Source: Thalassotalea psychrophila (GTDB taxonomy: Bacteria > Pseudomonadota > Gammaproteobacteria > Enterobacterales > Alteromonadaceae). Taken from it: a DNA stretch of 64,000 nt. Under the pieces are notes generated by a model. That model was not told where the DNA came from, made no database searches, and worked only from the letters and a program-made list of their open reading frames with translations. Positions 18,720 to 28,126 of the stretch are shown piece after piece. Each line of letters starts with the position of its first letter. Within the stretch, counting starts at the first letter, position 1. Made by a program: the position numbers and the translations under genes. The stretch is taken from positions 2,790,001 to 2,854,000 of the forward strand of contig NZ_CP134145.1 in the NCBI RefSeq assembly GCF_031583595.1, read 5' to 3'.

Positions 18720-19316
18720 ATGGAAAGTACATTTTTAGCATGGATGTTTCGCATGCCACTGATCAAACGTTGGGCATTAATGTACTGCGTAAAAGCAGAA
18801 AATATTGCAGAACATTCTCATCAAGTTGCCATCGTTGCTCATTTATTGGCAGTAATCAAAAACAAAAAATTTAATGGTAATTTGAACGCCGACAGAGCCG
18901 CGACTATTGCTTTATATCATGAAGCATCAGAAACTCGCTATGGTGATATTGTTAGCCCAACAAAATATGCCAATGAAGAAATAGCCTTTGAGTTTAAAAA
19001 AATAGAAGCGCTTGCCGAACAAGAATGTTTAGACGCATTACCAGAAGAGTTGCGAGATGTATTTGAAGACCTAATTATTCAAGATAACGTCGACAGTGAA
19101 TATAAAGCCATTGTAAAAGCCGCTGACATTATGGTTGCTTATGTTAAGTCACTTGATGAATTAAACCACAACAACCCCGAATTTAAACATGTTGAGAAAC
19201 GTTTAAAATCAAAACTGGATAGTCTCACTGAAACCATGCCTGAAGTTGAATATTTTATGACAACATTTTTACGGTTTTGTACTGCTACCGTTGATAAACT
19301 TTCAAAGCATAGTTAA
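18720..19316 (+). CDS. yfbR: 5'-deoxynucleotidase YfbR (HD domain)
   Basis: YfbR removes phosphate from deoxynucleoside 5'-monophosphates in nucleotide turnover. The 198-residue protein has the HD-domain pattern AENIAEHSHQVAIVAHLL, then LYHEASETRYGDIVSPTKY and a later KAADIMVAYVKSLDE. In E. coli YfbR the second motif is a His-Asp pair within HDASEVLTGDLPTPVKY; here it is His-Glu, and the following loop also differs (GDIVSP). The rest, including length and synteny with alaA, fits. An AGAGGA ribosome site precedes the ATG. Confidence 0.9.
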   Translation: MESTFLAWMFRMPLIKRWALMYCVKAENIAEHSHQVAIVAHLLAVIKNKKFNGNLNADRAATIALYHEASETRYGDIVSPTKYANEEIAFEFKKIEALAEQECLDALPEELRDVFEDLIIQDNVDSEYKAIVKAADIMVAYVKSLDELNHNNPEFKHVEKRLKSKLDSLTETMPEVEYFMTTFLRFCTATVDKLSKHS

Positions 19317-19444
19317 CAATATTTTAGATTATAAGATCCTGCCCTTCCCCCGCAGCTCGTTACCTTATACAATATGCTTCCTTAATTTAGGCTACTGTGT
19401 AATTTTTAGTAGCCAGCAAAGCTTTATAAATGATCAAATAATCG

Positions 19445-20701
19445 ATGCCAAAGAATAACCAAAATAAATATGCCGAAGTCTATTCAGTATTAACAAACAT
19501 TACTGATGAGTCGTTGCAACAGTTAAAGCCAAATGAGCAACCTATTGCTAAGCGCCAGCCTTTAAACATGTACGTTAAAGAAAGTACTGTTGAAAAACGT
19601 TGGCAGGCGATTGACTGTGAGCAAGCTAAACAACAGTTACTCGATCAATCAGCTGTTGATAGTATGGCTTTGTATCAAAAAAACATTGAAAATTTTATTG
19701 GTACAGTCAAACTTCCTGTTGGTGTCGCGGGTCCTTTAAGAGTGAATGGTTTATTTGCTCAAGACGATTATTTTGTCCCGTTAGCGACTACTGAGGCTGC
19801 GCTAGTTGCCTCTTATAACCGCGGCGCTTTATTGATTTCTGAAGCTGGTGGTTGTAGCGCCATGTTACTAAATGAAGGTGTGTGTCGCACTCCTGGCTTT
19901 GCTTTTGACACTCTTATTCAAGCAGGACAGTTTGTTGCTTGGGCGACCACGCAAATTGACACATTTACCGAAATCACTGAAAGTACGTCAAACCACTTAA
20001 CTCTTAAAGATTTAAAAATAAACATTGAAGGAAATCATGTTTATTTAATTTTTGATTATCTGACCGGTGATGCCTCGGGGCAAAACATGGTGACTATTGC
20101 CACTAATGCTGTACTTGAATACATTACAGAGCACTCGCCTACCAAAGCAAAATATTCCTTTTTAGATGCTAATTTATCTGGAGATAAAAAAGCCACCATG
20201 CAGTCTTTAAATGGCGTACGTGGTAAAAAAGTAACAGCAGAAGTACATATAAGTGCTGAACTAGTTAAAAAGCGTCTACACACAACACCAGAGCGCATGG
20301 CTGATTTTTGGCGTATGTCATCAGTTGGTGGTGTATTAAGTGGCTCTGTTGGCGTACAAGGTCATTATGCTAATGGTTTAGCTGCCTTATATATTGCCTG
20401 TGGCCAAGATGCCGCATGTGTTGCTGAATCTGCGGTGGGTGTAACTCGTATGGAGCTAAACGACGATGGTAGCCTATATGCCTCAGTAACGTTACCAAAC
20501 CTTATGGTAGGCACAGTTGGCGGCGGCACAGGCTTACCTAGTCAACAAGCTAATTTACAATTACTTGGTCTAGCCGGTAATGGTCATGCCCGAGCACTAG
20601 CAGAAGTTTGTGCTGGCCTTTGTTTAGCTGGAGAGCTATCAATGATTGGCGCCTTTTGTGCTGGCCACTTTGCCAAAGCTCATCGAAAACTGGCCCGTTA
20701 A
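19445..20701 (+). CDS. Hydroxymethylglutaryl-CoA reductase (NADPH), class I-like
   Basis: This enzyme reduces HMG-CoA to mevalonate. The 418-residue protein carries ENFIGTVKLPVGVAGPL, the catalytic Glu117 in ATTEAALVASYNRG, Asp in TGDASGQNM, Lys in NLSGDKKAT, the dinucleotide loop VGTVGGGTGLPSQ and a C-terminal catalytic His in GHFAKAHRKL. These motifs match the eukaryote-like class rather than the Pseudomonas mevalonii class. Most gammaproteobacteria make isoprenoids by the MEP route, so the gene may have been acquired. No other mevalonate gene is nearby; it stands alone 128 bases after yfbR. Confidence 0.92.
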   Translation: MPKNNQNKYAEVYSVLTNITDESLQQLKPNEQPIAKRQPLNMYVKESTVEKRWQAIDCEQAKQQLLDQSAVDSMALYQKNIENFIGTVKLPVGVAGPLRVNGLFAQDDYFVPLATTEAALVASYNRGALLISEAGGCSAMLLNEGVCRTPGFAFDTLIQAGQFVAWATTQIDTFTEITESTSNHLTLKDLKINIEGNHVYLIFDYLTGDASGQNMVTIATNAVLEYITEHSPTKAKYSFLDANLSGDKKATMQSLNGVRGKKVTAEVHISAELVKKRLHTTPERMADFWRMSSVGGVLSGSVGVQGHYANGLAALYIACGQDAACVAESAVGVTRMELNDDGSLYASVTLPNLMVGTVGGGTGLPSQQANLQLLGLAGNGHARALAEVCAGLCLAGELSMIGAFCAGHFAKAHRKLAR

Positions 20702-20819
20702 CAGAACGAATCATTTATCCTTACTGTATTAGTTCTTTCTTATAATTAATTAGTAAGTAATTTAAGTACTTAACCATTGTAAATGATTGAGTTAAGTTGC
20801 TACAATTATCATTCAATAA

Positions 20820-20985
20820 CTTTTGGTGTTCTCGCGAGTAAACGAGAACTTAAAAGGGAATGTGGTGCAATTCCACAGCTGTTCCCGCAACTGTAAATAG
20901 AGCTTTTTTAACATACCACTGAAGTAATTTTGGGAAGGGTTAAAATAGGTTATCTCTATAAGTCAGGAGACCTGCCATAAGTTTA
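20820..20985 (+). promoter_or_regulatory. Cobalamin riboswitch controlling the btu/cob operon
   Basis: The stretch contains the conserved adenosylcobalamin-sensing core: GGGAATGTGGTGCAATTCC, then CCCGCAACTGT, and the B12 box AGTCAGGAGACCTGCC at 20961-20976. A hairpin GTTCTCGCGAGTAAACGAGAAC leads the element. It lies just upstream of the ABC transporter/cob genes and should repress them when adenosylcobalamin is abundant. No T-run terminator follows, so control is probably at translation or through Rho (inference). Confidence 0.96.
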
Positions 20986-21117
20986 TAAATTCATTAATCG
21001 TGCGGGTAACGCGAAGAAGATTTTGGTTATATGATGCTAACGTCGGCTAAACCCCGTAATTTGCACATAACTGGCCACCCTTCTTTTATTGCTTGCGCTA
21101 AAATTATATTAAGACGC

Positions 21118-21915
21118 ATGGCCAATACTGTACTACAAGCAAAACAACTCTCCTGGCAAGTAGACGGGAAAAACATCATTAATCAAATTGATTTCAATCT
21201 GACTAAAGGTGAAACTGTGGCTATTGTTGGGCCAAATGGCGCAGGAAAAACCTCGCTGTTAAAATGCTTGTATGGCGAATACCAAGACTTTACTGGCAGC
21301 ATTTTTCTTAAAGGAAAATGTTTAAAATCAATTTCAACCAAACATATCGCCAAACAACTTGCCGTTGTTAGCCAATACACTAATTCAGTATTTAACTTAA
21401 CCGTGATCGACGTTGTCCGTATGGGATTAATACCTCATAAAGGCTTATTTGAAAGTGACACAAATAGTGATTTAGACCAAATAAATCATGCCTTAAACAA
21501 AGTCGACTTACTTGATAAAAAGCAGCAAAGTTTTAATACATTATCTGGCGGCGAACAACAACGAGCCTTAATAGCCAGAGCTATAGTACAGGCTGCAGAC
21601 ATTCTTATTATGGATGAGCCGACTAACCATTTAGATATCTATTATCAGCATCAAATACTGAAATTAGCCAAAACACTTAACATCACTTTGTTATTGACCA
21701 TTCATGATTTAAATCTAGCGGCAGAATATTGTGATCGACTGGTTTTGATGGATCACGGCAAAGTTGTCGCCAATGCTAAGCCAATTGACGTTTTAACACC
21801 AAACACTCTAAAACAAGTATTCAATTTAGACTGCTTTGTCGATCAAAATCCGTTCACCAATAAACCTAGAATAACCTTTGCCGCAAGTGCTGAACAACAT
21901 GAGAGGCAAGTTTGA
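21118..21915 (+). CDS. btuD: Cobalamin ABC transporter ATP-binding protein (BtuD-like)
   Basis: This is the ATPase of the vitamin B12 importer. It has Walker A GPNGAGKTS, signature LSGGEQQRALIARA, Walker B ILIMDEPTNHLD and the switch His in TIHDLNLAAEYCDR, typical of the FecE/BtuD iron-chelate and B12 group. The frame is open from ATGs at 21031 and 21034, adding 28-29 residues unusual for the family; 21118 is preferred by family alignment, though neither site has a strong Shine-Dalgarno. The stop overlaps the btuC start by 4 bases. It is the first gene after the riboswitch. Confidence 0.9.
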   Translation: MANTVLQAKQLSWQVDGKNIINQIDFNLTKGETVAIVGPNGAGKTSLLKCLYGEYQDFTGSIFLKGKCLKSISTKHIAKQLAVVSQYTNSVFNLTVIDVVRMGLIPHKGLFESDTNSDLDQINHALNKVDLLDKKQQSFNTLSGGEQQRALIARAIVQAADILIMDEPTNHLDIYYQHQILKLAKTLNITLLLTIHDLNLAAEYCDRLVLMDHGKVVANAKPIDVLTPNTLKQVFNLDCFVDQNPFTNKPRITFAASAEQHERQV

Positions 21916-22901
21916 TGAAGCCATTAAATCTCAATTACTCAATGTTGTTACTGCTTAGCTTAGTACTTGGTACTTTTATATTATCAATTGGCTATGGCGT
22001 CAGTGAAGTTGATCACTTTGCTGTGTGGCAATGTATTAGCAGCAGTTGCGAAAAAGATATCTATCAAACAATTTTATATGACATCCGTTTTCCCCGAGTA
22101 TTACTTGGTTTTCTAGCCGGGTTTGGTTTAGCCATTGCTGGCGCGTTAATGCAAAATGTTACTCGTAATCCTTTAGCCGATCCTTACCTGTTTGGTATTG
22201 TTGCTGGTGCTGGCTTAGGTGCAACACTAGCAAGTTTATTGCCGGCCAGTATCCACTTTATTTCACTGCCTTTAGCCGCATTTGTCGGTGCATTAGCCGC
22301 GGTGGCATTAGTGCTGACCGTCATCGCTAATAATAACTGGCGCCGCGTATCGCATTTATTACTCGCCGGTGTTGCCGTTTCATTTTTATTAAGCTCAATC
22401 ACCAGTTTCATCTTATACATGGGTGAAGCATTTTCATCTAATCGAGTAATATTTTGGTTAATGGGGTCGTTAGCTCGAGCTGATAGCAACGCATTAATGT
22501 GGATATTCCCGGTGATCCTTATCTCTACCCTAATTGCATTCAGCTTAGCAAGACAGCTTGATGCGCTACTATTGAGTGATGAAAGCGCTCGCACTTTAGG
22601 AGTGAAAGTCGCCAGATTACGAATTTTGGTTCTGGTAATTTGTGCAGCCAGTACCGCAGTTATTGTTTCCTATTGTGGCGGCATCGGTTTTGTAGGCCTA
22701 ATGATCCCTCATATTGTCCGTTCATTTGTTGGCATCACAACCGCCCGCTTGCTTATTGGCTCTGGTTTACTCGGTGGATGCTTTTTAGTTTGGGTAGACG
22801 TTATTGCCCGTACAGCCCTTGATGGCCAAGAAATTCCGATAGGGGTTATCACCTCTGCTTTAGGCAGTGTTTTCTTTTTATTATTAATGCGCAAAATGTA
22901 A
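21912..22901 (+). CDS. btuC: Cobalamin ABC transporter permease BtuC
   Basis: The 329-residue inner-membrane permease is of the FecCD/BtuC family with about ten membrane helices. Typical motifs are RFPRVLLGFLAGFGLAIAGA near residue 58, QNVTRNPLADPYLFG near 80, and GGIGFVGLMIPHIVR in the second half, the L-loop region that contacts the ATPase. It transports corrinoids delivered by BtuF. It is coupled to btuD by an ATGA overlap and is followed 13 bases later by cobT. Confidence 0.94.
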   Translation: MMKPLNLNYSMLLLLSLVLGTFILSIGYGVSEVDHFAVWQCISSSCEKDIYQTILYDIRFPRVLLGFLAGFGLAIAGALMQNVTRNPLADPYLFGIVAGAGLGATLASLLPASIHFISLPLAAFVGALAAVALVLTVIANNNWRRVSHLLLAGVAVSFLLSSITSFILYMGEAFSSNRVIFWLMGSLARADSNALMWIFPVILISTLIAFSLARQLDALLLSDESARTLGVKVARLRILVLVICAASTAVIVSYCGGIGFVGLMIPHIVRSFVGITTARLLIGSGLLGGCFLVWVDVIARTALDGQEIPIGVITSALGSVFFLLLMRKM

Positions 22902-22914
22902 GGCTTTTGTTTAG

Positions 22915-23967
22915 ATGAATATTTCCAAATTAAACACTAAATATATCGGTGCTATCACCAATAAAATTGATCAAAAAACTAAGCCTCCAGGTGCCTTGGG
23001 TCAATTAGAGGCTGTGGCAACTCAATTAGCATTAATTGCTTCTAATCGTCAACTAGGCTTAGCCGAAAGCATTGAAATAACTAAACCTACCGCTTTAGTG
23101 TTTGCTGGTGATCATGGTATTAGCGCCGAAGGAGTAAGTATTGCTCCTAGTGATGTAACTCGCCAAATGGTTTTAAACTTTATTCATGGTGGCGCCGCAA
23201 TCAACTGCTTTTGCAGAGCAAATAATATCGCTTTAAAAGTAATTGATACCGGCATAATTAAACCAATAGACGATGATATTAAAAACCAGCACAGTAATTT
23301 TATTGAGCAACGCTTAGGCGCTGGCACAAATAACTTTGCTAAAGTGCCGGCAATGACAACTGCACAAGTCGAGCAAGGTTTAATCTATGGAAAAAACATA
23401 GCTTTTGCCCAAATAGAACAAGGCTGTAACTTACTCATTCTTGGTGAAATGGGCATTAGCAACACCAGCTCTGCTGCAGCAATTTTAGCGGCATTGACCG
23501 GAGCAAGTCTAGATGAATGTGTTGGTAGCGGCACAGGGATAAACAGTGAGCAATTAACTATTAAGAAACAGTTAATAAAAACTGCCCTAAAGCGCGTAAA
23601 CACTAAGGATGCAATACATATTCTTGAACAAGTTGGCGGCTTTGAAATAGTACAAATGGTCGGTGCTATTTTAGCCGCTACAGAAGCTGGTATTGCAGTT
23701 TTAATCGATGGATTTATTGTCAGCGCCGCTGCGCTATTAGCGAAACAGATAAATGAAAATGTAACTGATTATCTGATTTTTTCTCATCAATCAGATGAGT
23801 CTGGGCATCAATTACTATTAAGCCAATTCAACGCCACACCGTTATTAAGTCTTAATTTAAGACTCGGTGAAGGTACGGGCGCAGCATTAGCATTGCCATT
23901 GTTAGTTGCCGCTACGCATTTTTACAATGACATGGCTAGTTTTGAGCAGGCAGGAGTCACAGTTTAG
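22915..23967 (+). CDS. cobT: Nicotinate-nucleotide-dimethylbenzimidazole phosphoribosyltransferase CobT
   Basis: CobT activates the lower-ligand base by transferring phosphoribose from nicotinate mononucleotide, giving alpha-ribazole phosphate for cobalamin assembly. The 350-residue protein has KTKPPGALGQLE, FAGDHGISAEGVS, LGEMGISNTSSAAA and, near the end, LRLGEGTGAALALPLL, which contains the catalytic glutamate of the family. It lies in the middle of the riboswitch-controlled operon. Confidence 0.96.
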   Translation: MNISKLNTKYIGAITNKIDQKTKPPGALGQLEAVATQLALIASNRQLGLAESIEITKPTALVFAGDHGISAEGVSIAPSDVTRQMVLNFIHGGAAINCFCRANNIALKVIDTGIIKPIDDDIKNQHSNFIEQRLGAGTNNFAKVPAMTTAQVEQGLIYGKNIAFAQIEQGCNLLILGEMGISNTSSAAAILAALTGASLDECVGSGTGINSEQLTIKKQLIKTALKRVNTKDAIHILEQVGGFEIVQMVGAILAATEAGIAVLIDGFIVSAAALLAKQINENVTDYLIFSHQSDESGHQLLLSQFNATPLLSLNLRLGEGTGAALALPLLVAATHFYNDMASFEQAGVTV

Positions 23968-23994
23968 TCGTAAAAATTGCGATTGCTTTATATT

Positions 23995-24774
23995 ATGAAT
24001 ACGATAAAACAACAGGTTAATTTATTCTTTTTAGCGCTAAGTTTTTTTAGTCGCTTACCTGTGCCTAAAAACTTAGAATACTCGCCACAATTATTGAATC
24101 AATCTGGCCGTTACTTTTCATTAGTTGGCTTACTTATCGGCATAGTACTCATTGCTTTTTACAGTATTGTTTCGTTACTTTTTCCTATCAGCATAGCAAT
24201 TATATTGTTAATGGTTGCCAGCTTATTACTGACCGGCGCATTTCATGAAGATGGCCTAGCCGATATGGCTGATGGGATCGGCGGCGGCCTCACTATCAGT
24301 GAGCGGTTAGCAATTATGAAAGACAGCCGACTAGGTACTTATGGTACGGTAACGTTAGTTTGTGCTTTAGCCTTAAAATACTCTTTACTAGTTGAATTAG
24401 CTCAGCAACAATTAATATTAGCCAGTATTTTAGTCGGTTATGCTCTCTCAAGAGCGACAGCCGCTAGCCTTATTTTCGACATGACTTACGTAAGTGATAG
24501 CGACACAAGCAAAAGTAAACCGCTTGCCATGCAACAAACCATTGAAGAGCTTTATATATTGTTAATCATTGGCGCTCTACCTTTAATGCTGCTGCCCTTT
24601 AATACCATATTAATTATCGCAATATTACTAATCATGTTTAGAGTTACTTTCAAATATTGGCTTAATAAGCGCATTGGTGGTTATACCGGAGATTGTCTAG
24701 GCGGTGCTCAACAATTGACTGAATTACTCATTTACTTAGTTATTGTAGCAAGCAGTACTGGAGCATTATTATGA
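23995..24774 (+). CDS. cobS: Adenosylcobinamide-GDP ribazoletransferase (cobalamin synthase) CobS
   Basis: CobS joins adenosylcobinamide-GDP to alpha-ribazole (phosphate) at the inner membrane. The 259-residue polytopic protein shows FFSRLPVP near the N-terminus, the metal-binding GAFHEDGLADMADGIGGG segment and KDSRLGTYG. ATG 23995 is chosen over an in-frame TTG at 23977. Its stop overlaps the cobU start as ATGA. Confidence 0.94.
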   Translation: MNTIKQQVNLFFLALSFFSRLPVPKNLEYSPQLLNQSGRYFSLVGLLIGIVLIAFYSIVSLLFPISIAIILLMVASLLLTGAFHEDGLADMADGIGGGLTISERLAIMKDSRLGTYGTVTLVCALALKYSLLVELAQQQLILASILVGYALSRATAASLIFDMTYVSDSDTSKSKPLAMQQTIEELYILLIIGALPLMLLPFNTILIIAILLIMFRVTFKYWLNKRIGGYTGDCLGGAQQLTELLIYLVIVASSTGALL

Positions 24775-25373
24775 TCCATTTGATCTTAGGCGGAGCTCGC
24801 TCTGGCAAGTCTTCTTATGCCGAACAATTATGCGCTACTTTGCAACAACAATGCGAACAAACGTGCGCACATTCACCAATATATATAGCAACAGCACAGG
24901 CCTTTGATGATGCTGAGATGCAAGTTCGTATCGAAAAGCATCAACAAGATAGAATGGCCAAAAATAACGATATTACTTGGCAGGTTATTGAATGCCCTAC
25001 CGAGCTTGCACAGCTATTAAATAAACAAAATAAAAACAATGAAAGCAGCAATAAAATTTATTTAGTCGATTGTTTAACATTGTGGCTTAACAACATAATT
25101 TTTAACTTAGGTGAAACCGCAGAGCAGCAACAAATCGACGCCCAAACAGAGCATCTGATTTTATCATTATGCAAATATCAACACACTAAAAGTCAACACT
25201 TAGTCCTTGTTGCCAATGAAGTTGGCCTAGGCGTAGTCCCCCTTGGCAAGGTAAGCCGTTTATTTGTTGATAATGCCGGTTGGCTCAATCAACGTATTGC
25301 TAAAATAGCTGACACGGTAACATTAATAACTGCAGGTATTCCTTTAACCTTAAAGGAAAGTAACAATGACTAA
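24771..25373 (+). CDS. cobU: Adenosylcobinamide kinase / adenosylcobinamide-phosphate guanylyltransferase
   Basis: The bifunctional enzyme CobU (CobP) phosphorylates adenosylcobinamide and then attaches GMP. The 200-residue protein begins with P-loop GGARSGKS (residues 7-14), then QAFDDAEMQVRIEKH, which contains the guanylylated-His region, LVDCLTLWLNN and VANEVGLGVVP. Length and motif order match the family. It overlaps cobS by 4 bases and cobC by 8 bases. Confidence 0.95.
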   Translation: MIHLILGGARSGKSSYAEQLCATLQQQCEQTCAHSPIYIATAQAFDDAEMQVRIEKHQQDRMAKNNDITWQVIECPTELAQLLNKQNKNNESSNKIYLVDCLTLWLNNIIFNLGETAEQQQIDAQTEHLILSLCKYQHTKSQHLVLVANEVGLGVVPLGKVSRLFVDNAGWLNQRIAKIADTVTLITAGIPLTLKESNND

Positions 25374-25995
25374 TTTATACTTTTTACGTCATGGTAAAGT
25401 AGACGGGCCTGCTGCACTTTACGGTCATACTGACATTAAAGTTATTAGCGAGCATGATGATTTATTACTGACTGAACTGCTTAAAGTGCAGCACAATTTT
25501 ACTCATATTGTCAGTTCTCCATTACAACGCTGCAAAAGTTTAGCAACTAAATTTGCCAAAGCCAGTGGATTACCGCTTGTCATTCAACCGCAGTTAAAAG
25601 AAATCGATTTTGGTAAGCTTGACGGTATGCCATTTGAAACGGCAAAACAGCACTGGTCAATACTTGAAAAGTTTTGGCTAAACCCAGCCCAAAATCCATT
25701 ACCAAATGCTGAAAACTTAACTGATTTTCACCACCGTATTCTCTCAATATTTGACCAACTTATTATTGGATATAAAAATGAATCTATATTAGTCATTTGT
25801 CATGGCGGCGTTATTCGTATGCTGCTTAGTGTTGTATTAGAGCTAGACTGGAAAAACCCAAAACTGTTCAGTAATTTGCGTATTGAAAATGGCAGTATTA
25901 GTAAAATAGTACACCATGAAAACAGTAACTTTAGCGAAGTCTTTGGTATTGGGTTACCTATATCTACGTGTGCGAGATCTGCCAACAATGACTAA
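25366..25995 (+). CDS. cobC: Alpha-ribazole phosphatase, histidine phosphatase family
   Basis: CobC removes the phosphate from alpha-ribazole-5'-phosphate or from adenosylcobalamin phosphate in the last step of nucleotide loop assembly. The 209-residue protein has the histidine-phosphatase start LRHGKVDG with catalytic His9, [10 protein letters not shown] and the second His in [11 protein letters not shown]. Phosphatases of this family are broad, but the position between cobU and cobQ supports the role. The end overlaps the cobQ start as ATGACTAA. Confidence 0.9.
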   Translation: MTNLYFLRHGKVDGPAALYGHTDIKVISEHDDLLLTELLKVQHNFTHIVSSPLQRCKSLATKFAKASGLPLVIQPQLKEIDFGKLDGMPFETAKQHWSILEKFWLNPAQNPLPNAENLTDFHHRILSIFDQLIIGYKNESILVICHGGVIRMLLSVVLELDWKNPKLFSNLRIENGSISKIVHHENSNFSEVFGIGLPISTCARSANND

Positions 25996-27514
25996 ACAAA
26001 GCAAAACGTTAATGATACAAGGTACAACTTCCGATGCAGGTAAAAGTACGCTAGTTGCAGCCATTTGTCGCGTACTTGCAAGAAAAAGCATCAAAGTCGC
26101 ACCTTTCAAACCGCAAAACATGGCGTTAAACAGTGCCGTAACTAAAGATGGTGGCGAAATAGGTAGAGCACAAGCGGTACAAGCTCATGCTGCTAATATC
26201 GAGCCTGAAGTTGATTTTAATCCAATTTTATTAAAACCTAACTCCGATACTGGCGCGCAGGTTATTGTGCACGGTAAAGCATTGTCTATGATGGAAGCGC
26301 AAAGCTACCATGACTATAAAAAAGTGGCGATGCAGGCAGTACTAGAATCACATCAAAGATTACAGCAGCGTTTTGATTATATTGTTGTTGAAGGTGCGGG
26401 CAGCCCCGCTGAGATAAATTTACGCGAGGGCGATATTGCTAATATGGGTTTTGCCGAACGAGTAAACTGTCCGGTAATACTGATTGCCGACATTGATCGT
26501 GGTGGCGTATTTGCTCATCTTGTTGGCACACTTGAATTACTTTCTAAAAGCGAGCAACAACGGGTGATTGGTTTTGTTATTAACCGTTTTCGCGGCGATA
26601 TTAAACTGCTTGAATCTGGTTTGGAGTGGTTAGAACAAAAAACAGGAAAGCCTGTGTTAGGCGTATTACCTTACTTGCATGGTTTATCTATCGCTTCTGA
26701 AGATGCGGTCGACCCCAGCCAAGTCACTGACAACGAGCAAATTAAAAAGTTAAAAGTTGTCGTGCCAGTTTATCCTAGAATGAGTAACCATACCGACTTT
26801 GATGCTCTGCGTTGGCACCCTGAAATAGATTTACAATTCATTTATCCTAAAGATATATCAAACCTTGATGATTTAAGTACTCAACCAGCACAACCCTTGC
26901 CAAGTTGTGATTTGATCATTTTACCGGGCAGTAAAAATGTGCAAGCGGATCTTGCCTTCTTAAAAAGTCTTGGCTGGCATCATTGTATTAAAAAGCACTT
27001 ACGCTACGGTGGTAAAGTCATCGGTATTTGCGGTGGAATGCAAATGTTAGGCGATGAAATTTTTGATCCTAACAACGTTGAAAGCGAACATTTATCTAGC
27101 TCTGGTTTAGGTTTATTGCCGTTTACCACTACCCTTACCGCTGATAAAACATTAACTAATGTGTTAACTAAACTAACACTTTTAGATCAAACATCGAATA
27201 TAGAAGGTTATGAAATTCATGCCGGTATCTCTACTCAATTAAGTAACGACATGACCGCCATTTTTAGCCATTCAACATCACTTGGTTTTGAAAGTCATGA
27301 TCAACAGATAATTGCTACCTATCTACATGGATTGTTTGAAAATCCGGATGCATTGTCACTACTAATGAAATGGGCTGGAGCAAGTATTGCAAAATCGCAA
27401 AGTTTTAAAGAACAACAAAATTATGCGTTAAACACTTTGGCCGATTCTGTCGAACAACACTTAAATATGCCCCTTATAAATAAACTTACAACACAATGGA
27501 ACTCACATGAGTAA
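25988..27514 (+). CDS. cobQ: Cobyric acid synthase CobQ (CbiP)
   Basis: CobQ amidates four side chains of adenosylcobyrinic acid a,c-diamide using glutamine and ATP. The protein has an N-terminal P-loop-like domain ([13 protein letters not shown], then [10 protein letters not shown]) and a C-terminal class I glutamine amidotransferase domain with nucleophile Cys348 in [10 protein letters not shown] and His447 in TYLHGLF. The open frame extends to 25916, but ATG 25988 fits the family start and overlaps the cobC stop by 8 bases. No corrin-ring genes upstream of this step and no cbiB are in the window, so its substrate source is unclear. Confidence 0.95.
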   Translation: MTKQSKTLMIQGTTSDAGKSTLVAAICRVLARKSIKVAPFKPQNMALNSAVTKDGGEIGRAQAVQAHAANIEPEVDFNPILLKPNSDTGAQVIVHGKALSMMEAQSYHDYKKVAMQAVLESHQRLQQRFDYIVVEGAGSPAEINLREGDIANMGFAERVNCPVILIADIDRGGVFAHLVGTLELLSKSEQQRVIGFVINRFRGDIKLLESGLEWLEQKTGKPVLGVLPYLHGLSIASEDAVDPSQVTDNEQIKKLKVVVPVYPRMSNHTDFDALRWHPEIDLQFIYPKDISNLDDLSTQPAQPLPSCDLIILPGSKNVQADLAFLKSLGWHHCIKKHLRYGGKVIGICGGMQMLGDEIFDPNNVESEHLSSSGLGLLPFTTTLTADKTLTNVLTKLTLLDQTSNIEGYEIHAGISTQLSNDMTAIFSHSTSLGFESHDQQIIATYLHGLFENPDALSLLMKWAGASIAKSQSFKEQQNYALNTLADSVEQHLNMPLINKLTTQWNSHE

Positions 27515-28121
27515 TGACAATAACAAACCGACTAAAGAGCAAAAACACCAAGCACGCCAACAACGTTTAAAAGAAAAAGTGGATGAACGTATTGCTAATG
27601 CTACCGAGGAGAAAGGCTTATTAATTGTTATCACCGGTAATGGTAAAGGTAAGTCTACCTCCGGATTTGGTACAGTAGCTCGTGCTGTAGGTCATGGTTT
27701 AAAAGCTAGCGTAGTACAGTTTATAAAAGGTACTTGGGAGTGCGGCGAACGCAATTTACTTGAGCAGCACGATGTTGATTTTTATGTGATGGGAACGGGG
27801 TTTACCTGGGAAACTCAAAATAAACAGCAAGATACCGCATCTGCACAAACTGCTTGGCTTGATGCAAAAAAGTTACTGCAAGATGAGCAAGTCGATGTTG
27901 TCTTACTTGACGAAATTACTTACATGGTTACTTACGGCTATATAGATCTTGAAGAGGTCATTGAAACATTAAATAACCGTCCGGTAAATCAACACGTGAT
28001 AATTACTGGCAGAGCTTGTCATCGCCAGCTAATTGAACTTGCCGATACAGTATCAGAGGTTCAACCAATTAAGCATGCTTTTGATAACGGCATTAAAGCG
28101 CAAGCTGGAATTGACTGGTAA
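27507..28121 (+). CDS. cobO: Cob(I)yrinic acid a,c-diamide adenosyltransferase
   Basis: This CobA/BtuR/CobO-type enzyme transfers the adenosyl group of ATP to reduced cobalt in corrinoids. The 204-residue product has the P-loop variant GNGKGKST (residues 44-51), [31 protein letters not shown] and [20 protein letters not shown]. The N-terminus is a charged helix that covers the active site in homologues. It overlaps cobQ by 8 bases and is followed 5 bases later by btuF. Confidence 0.95.
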   Translation: MSNDNNKPTKEQKHQARQQRLKEKVDERIANATEEKGLLIVITGNGKGKSTSGFGTVARAVGHGLKASVVQFIKGTWECGERNLLEQHDVDFYVMGTGFTWETQNKQQDTASAQTAWLDAKKLLQDEQVDVVLLDEITYMVTYGYIDLEEVIETLNNRPVNQHVIITGRACHRQLIELADTVSEVQPIKHAFDNGIKAQAGIDW

Positions 28122-28126
28122 ACCTG

